From the NCBI RefSeq assembly GCF_028554725.1, contig NC_071671.1:62421001-62485000 (forward strand): DNA of 64,000 bases, read 5' to 3'. Origin of the DNA: Zeugodacus cucurbitae. Its lineage: Eukaryota; Arthropoda; Insecta; Diptera; Tephritidae. A model generated the notes under the pieces. The model was not told the origin of the DNA, did not search any database, and saw only the letters and a program-made list of their open reading frames with translations. The position numbers and the translations under genes were made by a program. The stretch's first letter is position 1. Each line of letters opens with the position of its first letter. Shown here piece by piece: positions 23,001-37,700 of this stretch.

Positions 23001-24307
23001 AATCTACATTTACTTGTGCGTATGCAGCTAAATGTAATTCTTGAATATGGTGTGTAAAAATGGAAAACTAACACTTTGGAAACATACTAATCGGCTCCTT
23101 AAACAAAATACTAAGAAATATAAGTGAAAATTAAAAACAAATGTTCCATGATATATTTGCGATATTTACTGTTAGTGTTTTCTTTTATTTGAAACGCACT
23201 AATTAATATTTTTTTTTTAATTTTAAATCTTTTTTTATTATATAAATTTCGAACGGATTTATCTGGATTATACAAACACTTTTAAAGCGCATTTTATGCA
23301 ATATAATGGATTCACATCCGCTGTAAACAATGAAAAAACAAATGCAGCTAATTGCCTATTAAAACAAAGTTAAACATTTTACAACTGTGTGGATTTGTTC
23401 ATTTGTGTACATTTCTATTTAATGCATTTATTTACTTTTTCTATACTGGCACTGATAAGCATAATTTCACTATATTTTGTTAACGACACACATGTATATA
23501 TTCGATGACGCAGTGACTCATTTTCGTTTGAATATACAGAGTAGGTTACTAGGATGGACAATGGACAAAATGCTATACGTATTGCACTCAAAAGCATTTT
23601 AATTAATCAATGTTTATTCAATTATATCCACACCATAGTGTCTGTATACACAATTGTACTAATTTGTGTTTATGTAGAACAACAAATGTTAGCTCAGATT
23701 CAATGACATTGCAATTGCCAATTGTATTATTATGGAAACGAGTGCATACCAACAATGTATCTGTTAGAGCAGATATTCCGGGATAAATATGTATGTCACA
23801 ACTTCGATTTCTTATTATGTGTAATTCGGTATCAATAAATATACATAAGATCTGCAAATATTTCATAAAATAACTGTAACTGTAATTACACAAAATTTAT
23901 TAATACTAACAAAGAAAAAATACAAATGTCAAAATTTTCGTTTTTGCGAATTCTTTTCAAATGTCTACTTGGTGTGTTCAGTGAAAGACTAAACAAATAT
24001 TTTAATGCTATTATTAACCCTTATAAGTATATTGAAGAATAGTGTTCAGTAAAAAATGTTTGTAGTGATATTTGAATTTTTTAAATTTATTAATATTTTT
24101 ATAAAAACAACTTTGTGTTAGATATACGAATCAGATATTTAATGTACAAACACAGAGTTAACATAGGTATATATAACTTTATTTTTTCATAAAACTGTTA
24201 TTTTATTACTTGTTTTGTTTCTCAATAATTAATATTTATATTTAGTAGGGGTAAATGCATTTTTATTAAATATTTCAACAATTACTTTGCATATCAAATA
24301 TGCGTAT
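23001..24307. other. Region between TTLL12 and Start1
   Basis: Both neighbours are on the minus strand, so this holds the TTLL12 3' end and the Start1 promoter. Composition is very AT-rich. I see no reading frame with protein-like content. Confidence 0.45.
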
Positions 24308-26300
24308 CTAAGAGCTCGCTTCGAGTTGTAGAAAACTTTCATTATTGGTCTCATCGAGAAACAGCAATTTGAATATATCATTAAAGAAATCTGGATAATA
24401 ATCACATGCACGCTTACAATCTGGTGTCCAATTGATCTCCAGCAATTTAGGTCGCATTTGGCTTGTTTTATCATCATCTGATTTTTCCCATTCAAGCATT
24501 ATGTCTGCGGCATACAAAGCACGAGATTGCTGACAAGGTGGTATACCACAAGGAGGCGGGCGCTTAGTTGCACAAGTTAGTATCTCATGCAGCATAAAAC
24601 ATATCTCCTTTTGAATTGATGTCCAATCATGTGTTGGATACTGCTCTTTCCAATAACCCAAGAAGTCTTCACATTTTATGTGTCGTAATTCTGCCTCTTC
24701 GTGGTAGTTCATTACTGTGAAGTGTTGTTCATAGTCATCGAAGTTGTTTAGACTAAATGACTTATTAGCAAATCGTAGAAAGAATTTTCTATGTATGTAA
24801 GCTTCCAGAGGTTGAAAGCTTTTAACCAATATCACATATCGTATATCAAATTTAACCTTTTAAAAAAGTAATTGCGTTAATAACTTTGTAAAGAAAATGT
24901 AATGTTATAAAAAAAACTTTTACCTCGGCATCTAGTTCGGATCGTTTAAATAACACCGGACGTTCGATATATTTTTGTGCAACTTTTGGTCCAGTGATTG
25001 GCAATCGTACAATTTGCACAATACTGTCCGTTATGTGAGTGTCCATTCCACGCGCTAAATTCCATGGTTTCACAATCCAATGATTATCCAGACCTTTTGC
25101 AACACGATGCTGATAATAAGACGCAAATTGTAGTAATTCCGTCTTTAAGTTAAATGTCGTTGGCAGCCAGCGTGGATAGGTTTCCAATGTTGAGGGGTTG
25201 TGGTGTTCCTTTGCTGTAGATCTCCCCGTAATTGCCAGCAAATCTTTAATTGTCAGAACGTACTCGTAAGGGAACTGATTAATAAATCTATTAGGCGTAT
25301 TTAATGCTAATTCCGCAAAGTCCTTATAGTGATGTGTTAACCAGAGAACATCAGCTTCCATTTGATCACCAACTAATTGAAAACAAGGATCGGTGAGATG
25401 CGCACTTACCACATCGTATTCACTATAAACCTTTAGTGGTTGATTACGGTTTATTTGAGGTTTCAGTAATGCAATGTCCCCTTCAGGAAACGTTTCGGGT
25501 ATATGGCCCGTGGAAAAGTACTGTTGATCAGGTTCTACTTGCATAAATGAATGCTCACGTAGATCAGTAGCACGCCATGGTAACAATAGAACGTCACGTT
25601 CTGCATTATCCTTGCTAAAATATTCTACAAAATCACGCGTTACATTTTCTTCATAAGCGCAATCACGTATGGGAAAAAGTACACTGTAGGTGGTTTGATT
25701 ATTTAGATATAGAAACGGAACCAAACGAAAATTGGGATCATCCGAGTGGCTTACAGCGGAACCAACTTCATCCATCACATACCAAATGGGTAGTCGTTCT
25801 TCATCAGATAAACCATTACTGGCAATAGTGTATGAATGACAATAACGCCACATTTTAACCAAAACTTGATCAATACGATCTTCGTCATCGATATCGACAC
25901 CCATAATAGCACACATACGATCAGTTAACTGTTCATGTTGTTCTAATTGCTGTCTAGCCATATTCATGCGGAATGTCCACGCATGGTCAATAAGATATAT
26001 AGCATCTGGATCATCAGCCTTAATACCACCTTCACGCGCCACCGAAAGGGCAAACATTGGATGTGGTTCTTCCGCTACGAGTTTTGTTGTGTTATTTGCA
26101 CTAACAACTGGCGTTTCAGAAACATTCTCTTCATCGTCTTCATAATCAATTAAAAGTAATTGAAGTGATATTCCGGCATCAAAAATTTCCTTCACCAATT
26201 TACGATGCAACGATTTCCAGAAGTGTTGCGGTACACCAGACGACTCCAATTGTGGTTTATGTTGTGCCACAAATTGTGTGAATAAATTAATACCATCCAT
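24308..26300 (-). CDS. TTLL12: Tubulin-tyrosine-ligase-like protein 12
   Basis: Two exons, 26300-24924 and 24856-24308, join in frame (LDAE to VKFDIRYVILVKSF) for 641 aa, against 644 in human TTLL12. The N-terminus (FTQFVAQHKPQLESSGVPQHFWKSL, FDAGISLQLLLID) is typical of TTLL12 and forms the part described as SET-like. The TTL ATP-grasp region occupies about residues 320-640. It shows FPYEYVLTIKDLL, HWIVKPWNLARGMDTHI, an FDIRYVILV strand and PKLLEINWTPDC. The family is a divergent TTL branch in which ligase activity on tubulin has not been clearly shown; human TTLL12 has been tied to histone and tubulin modification states. The 67 bp intron has standard borders. Start is the only ATG before upstream stops. 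Confidence 0.95.
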
Positions 26301-27813
26301 TTGTATTTATAATTATATACAATTTAATAATAAGCGATAATAGTTGAATTTCACGGACCGGCGACCAGTGTGGTATGTGTTCTTATCAACACAAAATTGT
26401 GAGGTTATATTAAGGTTACCAGCTATATTTGCTGTCAAGTTGATAAAAAAATATTTTCTACAAATAAATTTGTTTAAATAAATAAATTGCGAAAATACAT
26501 AAATATATTAATATGTACATAGATGAGAAGAGGAGATAATTTTAATAATTTTCATTTAAAAATTGCAAAAATTAATTTGGGGCACCTTCTATATTAAACT
26601 TTAAAAAAGGAAAAGAATATCTACAAGTTCTTCATATATAAACACAATAAATTTTAAATTAATTAATTAAATAATGGTCTGACTCATATATACATGATCT
26701 ACTTATATTAGAAGAAATAAAAAATATATAAAAAGTATATATATAAATAACAAGTTTCTACCATTTAGTTTAATCATTTCATTTAATTGTATTTGAAAAT
26801 TAGCTGAAATTGCACTCATTAAACGTATGTCCGACTTACATGTTTAAGGTCAGATCAAAAGACACATCACAGCAGGCTGCTACATTGCAGTCTTCTTCTT
26901 AATACATTTACATACATAAATCAAATATTTAAGTTCTGAAAACTTTTATTATTAAAATTACATTTATGTATATTTTTTTCATATTTATTATTATATGTAA
27001 TACACTACGATTTAAATTATAAAAAGAGAACAAGTTTTTGTTTTGCCAACCATCGTGTTACTTCGAATTATATAAACTCATTTAACACTAAACATATCTA
27101 CGCATAAGCATCTACTTACTTCCTCCCCCCAATTACTTCACATTCAAAATATTAAAAAAAAAAAATAGTTTTCACGCAAATTTTCTAGCATGTCGTATGT
27201 ATAATTACAACAACTTCTCTGCACTGTACTAAAGGTAAGATTAGATGAGAAGCCAATAGCAACAGGTGTATACATGTGTCTATCTGGGAACATACATAAG
27301 AAGTTACTTCATTTCAATAGATTTTATATTAAACACAGTTGCATTCTGCAAAAGCTTTCAAATAAGGTAAAGTTGTAAAACAAAACTAATTATAGATATA
27401 TATATATATGTAATTCAATTATTTATACGCTGAACGGCCACTGCTTCTTGGGGTCTAACCACCGCTCCTTTACTGCATACACGTTATTTTTATTATGTGC
27501 AAATTAGGCCTTTTCTGAAAGTTCTAAACTAAGCTAGAGCATAGCACTTGGTTCCACAGCTAGCTCAATTTGACAATGTTTGTTGTTGTTGTTGAATTCA
27601 TTTTGGCCGGAGTTGCTTTCTTTATACATACATATATAACGACATTGGAACTGTTTGTGAAGCAAAATATGAAGTGTGTAACCGCTCCGGTTTTTGCTTT
27701 GATTTGTTTGCGATTTCGAATGAAATAATGTATATTTGTAAAATGGGAATCATGGAAAATGGGCGTGCTTCTGAACGATTCCAACTGCTGTAAGTAGCCT
27801 TATAAATTATAAT
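26301..27813. other. Region between Cul4 and TTLL12
   Basis: Holds the TTLL12 promoter and the Cul4 3' untranslated region, both on the minus strand. AT-rich, with no gene visible. TA-type runs occur near 26725-26750 and 27396-27412. Confidence 0.45.
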
Positions 27814-30800
27814 TTATGCAACGTAATTATATTGATTTTGATTATCCTTATCGCGTTCCATGTAGTCGCGATCTATAAGTGATTCAATTCGTTTCTTTAA
27901 ATCAGCAGGCTGCAGAGATATAAATGAAAATTATTAAAAAATTATCATAAGCAAACAAATATCAAAATTATTTTAACTTGAACAAATTAAAAATTTTAAA
28001 ATAATTACCTTAACGGGAAACGTAAGTTGATTGAAAAGTTCTCCGATTAGTAAGTTATGACTAAGCGTTTTACGCATTTTCATTATCCTCACAATAGCAG
28101 CATCAATTTGGTACTGTCGATCTTGGAATACACGCTCTTCTGTGGCTTTTTGTTCTTCCGTCTAAAATTTTTCAAATTTTCCAAATATCAGTCGTTATTC
28201 GTATCAAACTTAAAAATGCTGTTACATACCGTTTCCTTCATTTGAATTTGATTAATTTTGATACGGAACAATTTATTTGTAAATTCATTATTATACTGAA
28301 ACAAATCTTTATTCTCAACCTCACGACCCTTTGGCGTTTTGGTAATAACACGCGCGCGTCCGCAGGCCAACGACTGTAATGTTCTGCGTAACTCTCCATC
28401 CTGAGGCATAAAAAACACAATTTAGCTGTCATCATAGATAAATTAGCTTTAATCTGTAAATTCTTACCTCAATATTTGTAGCAGCAACAATTTCTTCGAA
28501 AGTCAATCCGTTTTTGTCGTTGAATAATAAAAGCACAAGCCCTTGAAATAATGAAACCAGCAACTCTTTGGGGCCCTTTTTAAATATAAAAAAATATAAA
28601 ATAAATGTGATTATTGCTATATATTAAATAAGACATCACATACCGCATCAAATTGAGCTTTTAGCACACAATTGCCTAGTGTAGGCTGCCATTGCAGCTT
28701 TCTACCGCTATGTTTAGCCAAGTAAAATTTATTGAAAACTTGTTGAGGATTCACAAGTTGTGGTGGCATGGTGACTTCTGTTAGTGGATACGTAGGCCAA
28801 TAGCCCATTGTAAGTATATTAACAGTCAAATCCATACTCGTGATTTCACGATCCATATTTGCGACATATTGCTTGAAAGCGATATTAATATCTCGACTCA
28901 ATTCCATATCCTTGAACATGCCTTCCAATTTCGAAGTGAATCCACCACCACATTCCTGTTTCAACTTGGACAACATACTCTTTTCCGCATCCACCGATGC
29001 AGACTTTCCCACTAATAAGCGTTTGGCCAAATCCTTAAAATTATATTAATAAACATGAATTTTTCTAAGGACAACTAAATAATCCAATAAAATACCTTCT
29101 TATAAAACGCTTCGAACACATCTTTGCCGTGTATAAATCGAAATAGCACCATGATTTTATCAAGTATCTGCTCCAGCTCTTCTTCGGTGGCCTCTTTATT
29201 GCCAGCACGCAGCTTCATATCCACATACTTGGCTAAAGTTAATATCGTTACAAATAAAGTCCACAATGAACTACAAAAAATAACCATTCTCCTTACCTAT
29301 TAGTTCGGCTGGTTTATTGGCGCGCTGATTTATGAAGAACTCAAAAGCCTCTCGCAAGGAATTCGTGAATTTTTCATTGTGTTCGAAGCAATTGCGCACA
29401 ATCACATCCATTTTGTCTTTAAAGTCCAACAAATCCTGCACCATACTTTTATCCTTTTCTGGATCGATGACAATAGTACGTCCTTTTTTCTAAAAAAAAA
29501 AACCAATACAAAGTATTTAACTGAGAACTTTAAAATTTGAATTATTTTAATTGCTACCTTAATGTAACCATTGAAGTTGCCGCACAGTTCGGCGGTGCCG
29601 TTTTTGACACGACTTAAAAGGCTGTATAAGAGCGTGAGGTCACTCAGTCTATTCTCTTCCAGCAGTGTGTCCAGACCTTTTTGTAAGATGTGTGTGAGGT
29701 GTTCAGCGAGTAACTCCTTTTCTACGGTGTAAATCAATGGGTATCTGAAAAGCACGCAATAACAAATAATGCTGAACATTTTGTAAACAAAATCCAAAAG
29801 GCTTACTTAGTACTGGAGTCTAAATAGTGCAACAGGCGTTCGTTTTCCTCGGCCAATCGTTTGTCTACATGCCGCAGATATTCGGGCACATCAAGTTCTT
29901 GCATTTTACGTTGTCCCTCAGCCTGGTATAATTGTTTTGTTGCAATTAGGAATTTATCTTCGAACGCACTAATATAAATTTGTAAATCACATAACATTCG
30001 CACAAGACTCTTGAGCAATCCCCTATCTACCGCATCGCCTGTTCGCTCTTTTTCGATTAACATAAGTATACCTTCCACCGTACGTTTTTGCACTTGTTCA
30101 TTCATGGCTATATGAGTGCGAAAAAGATCAAGACCCATGTCCCTGTTTGTCATTGAAGAAAAAATAATTACAAATACATAATCATTTCAAGTTAACTTCG
30201 CTACTCACCAAATAGAATGCACAGTAGGATTTTGTAAAACGTACGTCCTATCCAAATATAAAAATATACTGCGCATCATTATCATTTGCTGACAAAACGA
30301 CAGCCACCAACCATTTATCTTTTTTAAAAATAGCTAAAATAAAACAAGATTTTAGCAAGCATATAATTAACAATACAATTTTTTAATTCATATTTACCAA
30401 TTTGTCCATGCTTCCGCCTGTGAAGGATTCGACATTACGTTTCACATGCGCTTCGGTAAGTTCTTTTAGTTTCCCATATAATTGCGCATCCATCCGATGG
30501 CTGCACATATTTTCCACAGCTTGATAAAGTTCTTCCAATGAGTACCTGATTGGCTTTGATTGTTGAATTGCGACAACTGCTTCTTGTAATTTTTCACATG
30601 TATGTTCTGAATAATTGTCCGGCAGTGTAGGTTTCACTATGTATATAACAGATTGAAAACATTATATATATTTTCTTAACTTATATGTATATAGTTTATC
30701 TTAACTTACCCTTGAAGTTCTTAATTACAATTTTTTTTACATCTCCCGGTTTAGAGGCATTATTTGCGCCCATCTTATTGAAGTACGCTGAGGTAGTTGT

Positions 30801-31100
30801 GGCTGAACGGTGATCGTTCATGTGTGCCCCATCTAACATCGAAAAATTGGCAAGTCTTTCACCATTAGTATTGTTACCGATGCCATAATTGTTGCTACTA
30901 TTGTTCATGTTGAACGGTAGTTGTGAAGTTGACGTTGCTGAAGGTTGATTCAAATTTTGTCCCAAAGCACAACGAGCCGATGTGGAGGGACTATAAAAAT
31001 GGCTATCTCCTTGCTTTCTTAAACGATTGTTTGTGTAATTCTCAGTGTCCTGTAATTGGTCACTTGTGTCCAAAGGTTTGTATTTTTTAGCGGCGCTCAT
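27814..31100 (-). CDS. Cul4: Cullin-4, scaffold of CRL4 ubiquitin ligases
   Basis: Twelve exons: 31100-30710, 30636-30398, 30333-30209, 30142-29807, 29744-29558, 29489-29297, 29232-29096, 29033-28644, 28575-28468, 28400-28230, 28161-28009, 27909-27814, giving 841 aa. The protein follows human CUL4A/B almost throughout. After a low-complexity N-terminus (about 1-130) come cullin repeats with WWLSFCQQMIMMRSIFLYLD, which contacts DDB1. Next is the cullin homology core (KDLAKRLLVGKSASVDAEKS), then the winged-helix end with neddylation site IVRIMKMRKTLSH, the acceptor being Lys787, and the terminal IDRDYMERDKDNQ. Cul4 bridges DDB1-DCAF substrate receptors to the Roc1 RING protein in nucleus and cytoplasm. 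The start is MSAAKKYK; an in-frame GTG seven codons upstream is not a credible start. The protein ends NYVA where human CUL4 has NYIA. Confidence 0.97.
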
Positions 31101-34100
31101 AGTTCGCTCTCCGCACTGCACCAGCGGCGCTAATGGTGACGGCGGTATTCACAGCCCTATTATTGTTTACTTTATTCAAGAAAATAGTGATAATTCATTT
31201 AGTTACCTTGTTTAAATACAAACAAATCACTCGGTTGGACAAGAGAACCCCTAGGAAATATAATTATAGTTTATAAATAAACAAACAGTATTTAACAAAT
31301 GCAATAAAAAACCATTTTTACACCATATAGCGACATTGTAAAGTTGCCTGGGTAACAAATAATTTTATTTCATTTGCTTCCGCATTGGCGAATTTTTCTC
31401 ACCTTCGCGATATAACTTTACGCTTCTACTACTACTCTGACGTTCGCAAACGGATGGTGGTGCTTCAGCTGGATGCCTGATTGCCGTCGTATGTTGTACG
31501 GAGTACCACCCTAACCGTTTTTGCATATGAAAAACGTGCTGAACAATTTTATAATACCACCCACAATACTGTAAACACACTTCAAAATCTTTCAAATCAA
31601 TTTAAAACAGATGTAAAACATCTATTATTTTTATTACAACGCCGAAAATCCAATTGCAAAATATGTCTTTATTTTCTTTCGATCACTACCGCTGCTACTT
31701 CTGCTGCTGCTGCTGCTGCTTTTGATGTCGATGCTATCCCTGCCAGACCAACAAAACTAAGCACAATGTTTCAAATATCTGATATAAACAGTAAGAATCA
31801 CTAATAAAATATTATTTAAAGAAAATTGTGATGGTAAAATTGAAAATAGTTGTAAAAATGTTCAGTTCACTTACCAATTTTCAACATTTACTAAGCTGAA
31901 TGTTTATTTCAAGGACATATGCGAAAATTCATTATTCCAATTGGATGGCAGCATAATATGTTTATGACTAGCGCGGCGCATCAATTTGCTTCTTCTTCTT
32001 AACTGCAAATATCTTTCAGCTGACGTTCTTTAATAGTGCTGAAAAACGTTTTTATTTTTATTTTAAATACATTATGGCGTACTATTTATTAATATGTTAA
32101 TATTAAAATTTAAAAAATTTATATTATTATGTATATATATATGATTTTATCATTTTATATATTTAATTTAATCTGTTTATTCGTTTCGCAAATAGTAAAT
32201 CTTAAAATTATATAAATAAAACATCTTTTCAAACAAATCGTTAAATATTATAAAACATTTAAATATTTATAATAAATAAATAAACGGCGCGCCCCTTTTT
32301 AGCACCCTACACACAATAAAACACAAATTTGTTCAGATCATGATAATTCAACCATTTGTTTATTTAATTTTTTGTTCATATCCATGTGTACTTTAACTTT
32401 ATTCATATAATTTTACCACAGCTAGTAAGAAACTATTTAAATATCAAAGAAAAGATATATTGTACATATAAACTAAAACGGTTGTTAAATATTGGTTTAA
32501 CCTCCTAACAATTTCCTTGGATACAGAGAACAACTTACACTTCTACATTTTTGAATTTATGAAAAAAGAAAATAAAATAAAACGGAAAATAAATATAAGT
32601 GTACATTACAGAATATAGTGTGAGTATGACTTTGGGATAAATATACAAACATGCAGGCAACACAATAACAACCATTAATTATAATATTATCTTTGTGACA
32701 TAATAAACAGTGTACCTAGTTGTCATCGTGTAGGCTTTGCTTTGTAAAATACATAAATATATTATTGATCTATTAAAATATAAATTAAATTATTAAATAA
32801 TTATGTTTTTAGTTTATCGTTTTGTATACAGACAGTAACTTTAAAGATTTCATTTTTTGATAGTCGCTATAATATAATAGTAATGATTACAGTTGATGAA
32901 TACTGAAGCGAGTATAAGTATAATATAATATACCATCATACGTACCTACAAAGACAAGGAATATAAAAAGGCAATATGCGCTGATACTATATTAATTGTG
33001 AGGGATAAAACGCATAAAACCAGTGGAACATAAAAACTGCGTTAACAACCCATGTTGTATGTAGTACAAAAGTTTCTCTCAACTTTTTGTCTTAAAAGCG
33101 TTTGCAAAAATATAAAGCATATACAGATAAATTATATAGATATGTACATAACTTGGAAGATAATGTTACTTTATATGTCGGGGAAAGAGAGCATTCCAAT
33201 TACTTAAGTTAAAATTTTAACAGTGTGCAAGCAAATTAGTTGCAATGTTCAAACATGTATAGATTATGTAGTTAAAAAATTATAAATATACATATATGTA
33301 GCACTTAAATTAAAATCATAATATTTATACATTTTATAGTTTTCTACAATTATCTTTACAATTTCAATACACAACTGTAGGTACAACAGTTTTGATTTGA
33401 TTTTTCAATATGTATTTGTTTCTAATTTCTAATACTTTACAATTAAAGATAAATTTTCCTTTACTTTTGCATGTTTTAACGTTGGAAATAACTTTATTAT
33501 ATACTATGAATATATAAATGTGTTTTTAAATGGTTCATTTGTAATTATATAAACCTTTCTGTATTACATGACTGCTGTAACATATGCATTCCATTTTAAT
33601 TAATTTACTTGTGTAAGCATTACTAAAACATTTCTTTTATAATATTGTTGTATGTGATACTAGGCTGCAAAGGTTTTACCAATAGGTGTATTTGCATTGG
33701 GGATTTGCAATATGTGTTAACTCCTTCTATTTTGTTACGCAATGAAATTATTAATTATATGTTTTCTTTTTATTTTGTTGTTGCTATGGCAGCACAATAG
33801 TATGAGACACTCTGCATACATCTCTTTGAATATAGCGACAATTTACAATTAGAATCAACATGAATGCCAACAGATGCAATAAATTTGCTTATTAGTATCT
33901 TTAAACATTTATTTCAATTATTCTTTTCAGACACATAGTAATTTTAGTTGAAAGTTCCTTCTAACCATGTACGACTTGTTTTATGCTAACCATAACGATT
34001 CACATTTAATGTAATGTACTTAAGAAATAAAATTGTAAATATGAACTGCAATATGCTTGCTGATAAACTGAGTGGATATTTAATACATTATTATCAGTAT

Positions 34101-34799
34101 TTCGATATGTTTTTAGTCTACAATTTATTGGAGAATCGAGCATTACTTTCTCTGAAATATATTACGAATGTTTATTTCATAAAAAAAAAATTTAACCAAA
34201 TTCAAATCAAAAATTATTATATATTTAAAAATTATTATTTATTTAAAAATTATTATTTATTTTAAAATTATTATTTATTTCAAAAAGTATTATTTTTTTC
34301 AAAAATTATTAATTTTTCAAATTCGATCCTATGTTTTCTTCCTTAAGAAAATTAAATGTGACACATGCATGAATAAATAGCCGTACATATAATATTTTCA
34401 ACAATCAACACTTTCATATTGGTAGTTATAATGGGTATTTTATGTTTTATAGCTGTAACCGCTATCTCAACTAACTGCATTTCTTATTGCATCACGAATA
34501 AACCTATGAGTATGTATTTGTTATTTTTAGCATATCACCAGGACAATAGTATATAAAGCAAGTGGTAGTAGTAGCATTTCCTCTATCATCTAACAACAAA
34601 TATTTTTAATTTGCTTCATTTTACATTTAGTATAAAGTTATAATACGATTTGGTCTGTGCGTCTCTATTACCTAGGTTTACCGCAATTTCCTTTACATTT
34701 CGCTTCACTTTTACACTGAGTAAATCGTTGGGATTATGCGTGGCATTCCTTTACGATGTTTCAAACATCGCCATCGTGGTATATTTGTTGTGCGACCAT
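31101..34799. other. Region between Asap 3' end and Cul4
   Basis: A 3.7 kb stretch without a supportable gene. The part next to 31100 is the Cul4 promoter and leader. The rest, from about 31900 to 34799, is very AT-rich and lies downstream of Asap on the same strand, so it may include a long Asap 3' untranslated region. A 76-codon open frame at 31365-31595 (minus) shows no family resemblance. A short Ala-coding GCT triplet run lies at about 31690-31720. Confidence 0.45.
34205..34322. repeat. Short tandem repeat, about 18-19 bp AT unit
   Basis: About six copies of AAAATTATTATTTATTT with small changes. It is non-coding and produces a spurious Lys/Asn/Tyr/Phe reading frame. Position is downstream of Asap. 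Confidence 0.75.
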
Positions 34800-37700
34800 T
34801 TAATCAGGTAACATATGCACGAAACTAACTGGAAACATGCCATGCCTTGAGTGATCACCCTCAATTACACCTTCCATCCAATTTTCATCATCTGTGCGTT
34901 CGTTAAGCACAATTAAGATCTCGCCTTCCTTAAATTCCAGCTCATCATCATTATCGGCAGCGCAGTCATACAAAGCGCGACAGCGACGATGTCCATTCTA
35001 TGCGTTAGAGAAATGTGAAATATAGAACTAATATTTCATAATGAAAAATTTTATTATTTTTTACTTACATAATTGTATTTGCCACCACCGCTGTTGCTTG
35101 TGCTGCTCTTGAGTTGATTGTCTGGCGAAGAACTAATGCGATCATTATCACTAGACGACAGATTAGAGTCGGCCGAGTTATCTAAGCCACCGCCGCTACT
35201 GCCACTGCCAGCTCGACCGTGGCCATCACCACCACCACCACCTACACCGGAGGAATCCAGTTCAGTATGCCAGGGTTCGTAATCACTATAGTTCATTGAT
35301 TGGTTGATCAGCTGTGGTAAACAATTAAGTAAAAAGTTATGCATTTGAAACTCAGTGTGGCTTTAAAACACAATATTTAGTAAGTTTTGAACAAAATGCT
35401 TATTATAATTAACAGAAACAAAGCAAATCCTGCCAACTGTATGAGTTTAGAGATGAATTACTTTCGCAGTACATTTATTGCTTGAACGTATTAGCATCGC
35501 AAGCTGATCAAAAGATTGCCTTTTTTTTTTTTGATTGGTTAATATTGATGGCATTAGAGAGGCGCTTTCAAGTAGACAAAACTTTATCAAAAATATACAC
35601 AAATTCCATAAAGAATAACAAAGGAACAGACAAAAAGATTAATATAAACAAATTGTGCACTCTTTACCGTCTCTTCACTTGCTTGGGATAACCTCAATAA
35701 ATTTGTTATTTTGCGCTGTAAATTGATTATAATTTTTAATTTAGTATATTCAGTACAAAGAGTGAACGATAAGATTTTAAAATTAATCTGTTGAGTAAAA
35801 TTTGCAATGGAATTCAATGATATGTACGAGTACAATTCGTAGTTTTAACTATGAAATGTATGTAAACAAGTGTTTGCAAACGAAGTCCCCAATGTTTGTT
35901 TGATCTGATGACAAAACAATTTATGTATTATGTTAATTGTGTTCCTTCAACAATTAAGTTCATACCATCTATAGTTATGGAGATTTATATTGTAATTGGA
36001 ATAATTTTCAGTTTTTACAATTTAAATACACATATAGCTGTGCATTTATTTTCACTATTTCTTACCTTTCTGGGAGGCGCTATGGGACCAGTATCCTCCA
36101 GCGAACATATACTCTCATTTGATTGGCCATTCGAAATCTCGCGTTCTATTATAAATTTTATAAGTATTTTTTACAATCTTCGAAAATAGCGCACCTACCT
36201 TGTGGCGGTCCAGGCGGTGGAATCTTCGGACGTGTTAAAGCCGATTTGTCAACGTGCTTCAATGTTGGAATTTCACCCGCTGGTGGTAGTACCAATTTTG
36301 CGCCAGCCAAGTGAATGTTGCGATTCACAGATTCACCGCTCGGTGAGCGTTTGTGTCCGAATGTTGTAAGAACTGGCATCATATTATTACCACCACTACC
36401 GCCATTAGGATCTTGTGATACAACTTGCGTCTTATCATAACGATCGTAAAAACTATGCATGGCACCATGACTGCCGCTGATACGTGGACTGTTGTCCACT
36501 GAACGCAAATGCGGCAACGTGCCATAGACCACATCCATAGACTGATTTTTATGATTTAGATTTCGTAAATCGCTTGTATCAAAATTTTGTGAATGTCGCG
36601 GTGGATGAGGCAATGTGCCATACATTGAGTTGGTCGTTGTTGTGTTAACAGTTGATGTCACACCAGGCGGTGGAGCCGGTGCTGTGCGCTTCTTCAGCGA
36701 ATTCATATTTACTATAAATATAATAAAAAAACATAATTTATGAAACTCCGATTTCATGTTGATGGTATGTTGTGTTGCTTACCGGCTGATGTTGATTTTC
36801 GTGCGCCTGGTATATGCACCAGTTCGCTGCTGGCAATACTTCTTGAAACTCGTCCACTTTGACTTGAAGCCGAACTTGGACTGGAACCACCACCACCGAC
36901 AGCGTTTGTACAGCCACGACCAACGCCATCAATAACGGCACCACCACTTAAATACTGGCCCATTGCAACATGCTGCTTGGGCGAGGTGCCCGCCGATTGT
37001 GGGTAGGCGGATACACCGGACGGCAAAGTGAACTGTCGGCTTGGGCAATTGGCAATTGGACTAGAACTGCTTTGTATAGAATCACATGTTGAGGAACGAG
37101 AGCGCAACACTGGTGAATCACCGCCAGCGAAGCTAGGTGGACGCGAACGCGATTTCTGTATAAGTTAAATTAGTAATAAATATTAAGCGCTTATATTTGT
37201 ATATTTCATTTGAAAGTTTATTCATTTTTACCCGCTCATCAATCACGGTGTCGTCATCTGAAAAATCGGTAGATCCATCTTCATTTGGCAAATTCCAATC
37301 TGTGTTGATGTGATCGAAAGCGCTCTTTTCGCGTCGCATGGCACACTCAATCTACAACAAAATGGTGAGCACAATAAATAATACATTCATAAATTGGATT
37401 TCGAATACACGATTAAATACGCACCAGCTCTTTGCAGGCGTTATGACCCATTTCTTTGGCAATGTCGAGTGGTGTTTTATTTTGTGAATTCCGCAGTTCA
37501 TAATCGGCACCAGAACGCAACAACAGTTTCATGCATTCACGTCGATCGTGTAGTGCACACAAATGTAGCGCGGTATTTTTGCCGATCGCATCAATAATAC
37601 TCGGCGGATTGGTGGACTTATTAAGACCCTTTGGTGGCATATTCTGTATAAGAAAATCGACAATGTGTAATGTTGAACCCATCATTTCGCGCAACACCGC

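Noticed and set aside
31365..31595. A 76-codon minus-strand open frame just upstream of Cul4
   Set aside because: No family resemblance, no convincing splice partners, and the plus strand is open as well. It may overlap the Cul4 leader. Chance is the simplest reading.
34014..34265. An 83-codon plus-strand frame
   Set aside because: The second half is translation of the AT tandem repeat; the first half has no recognisable content.
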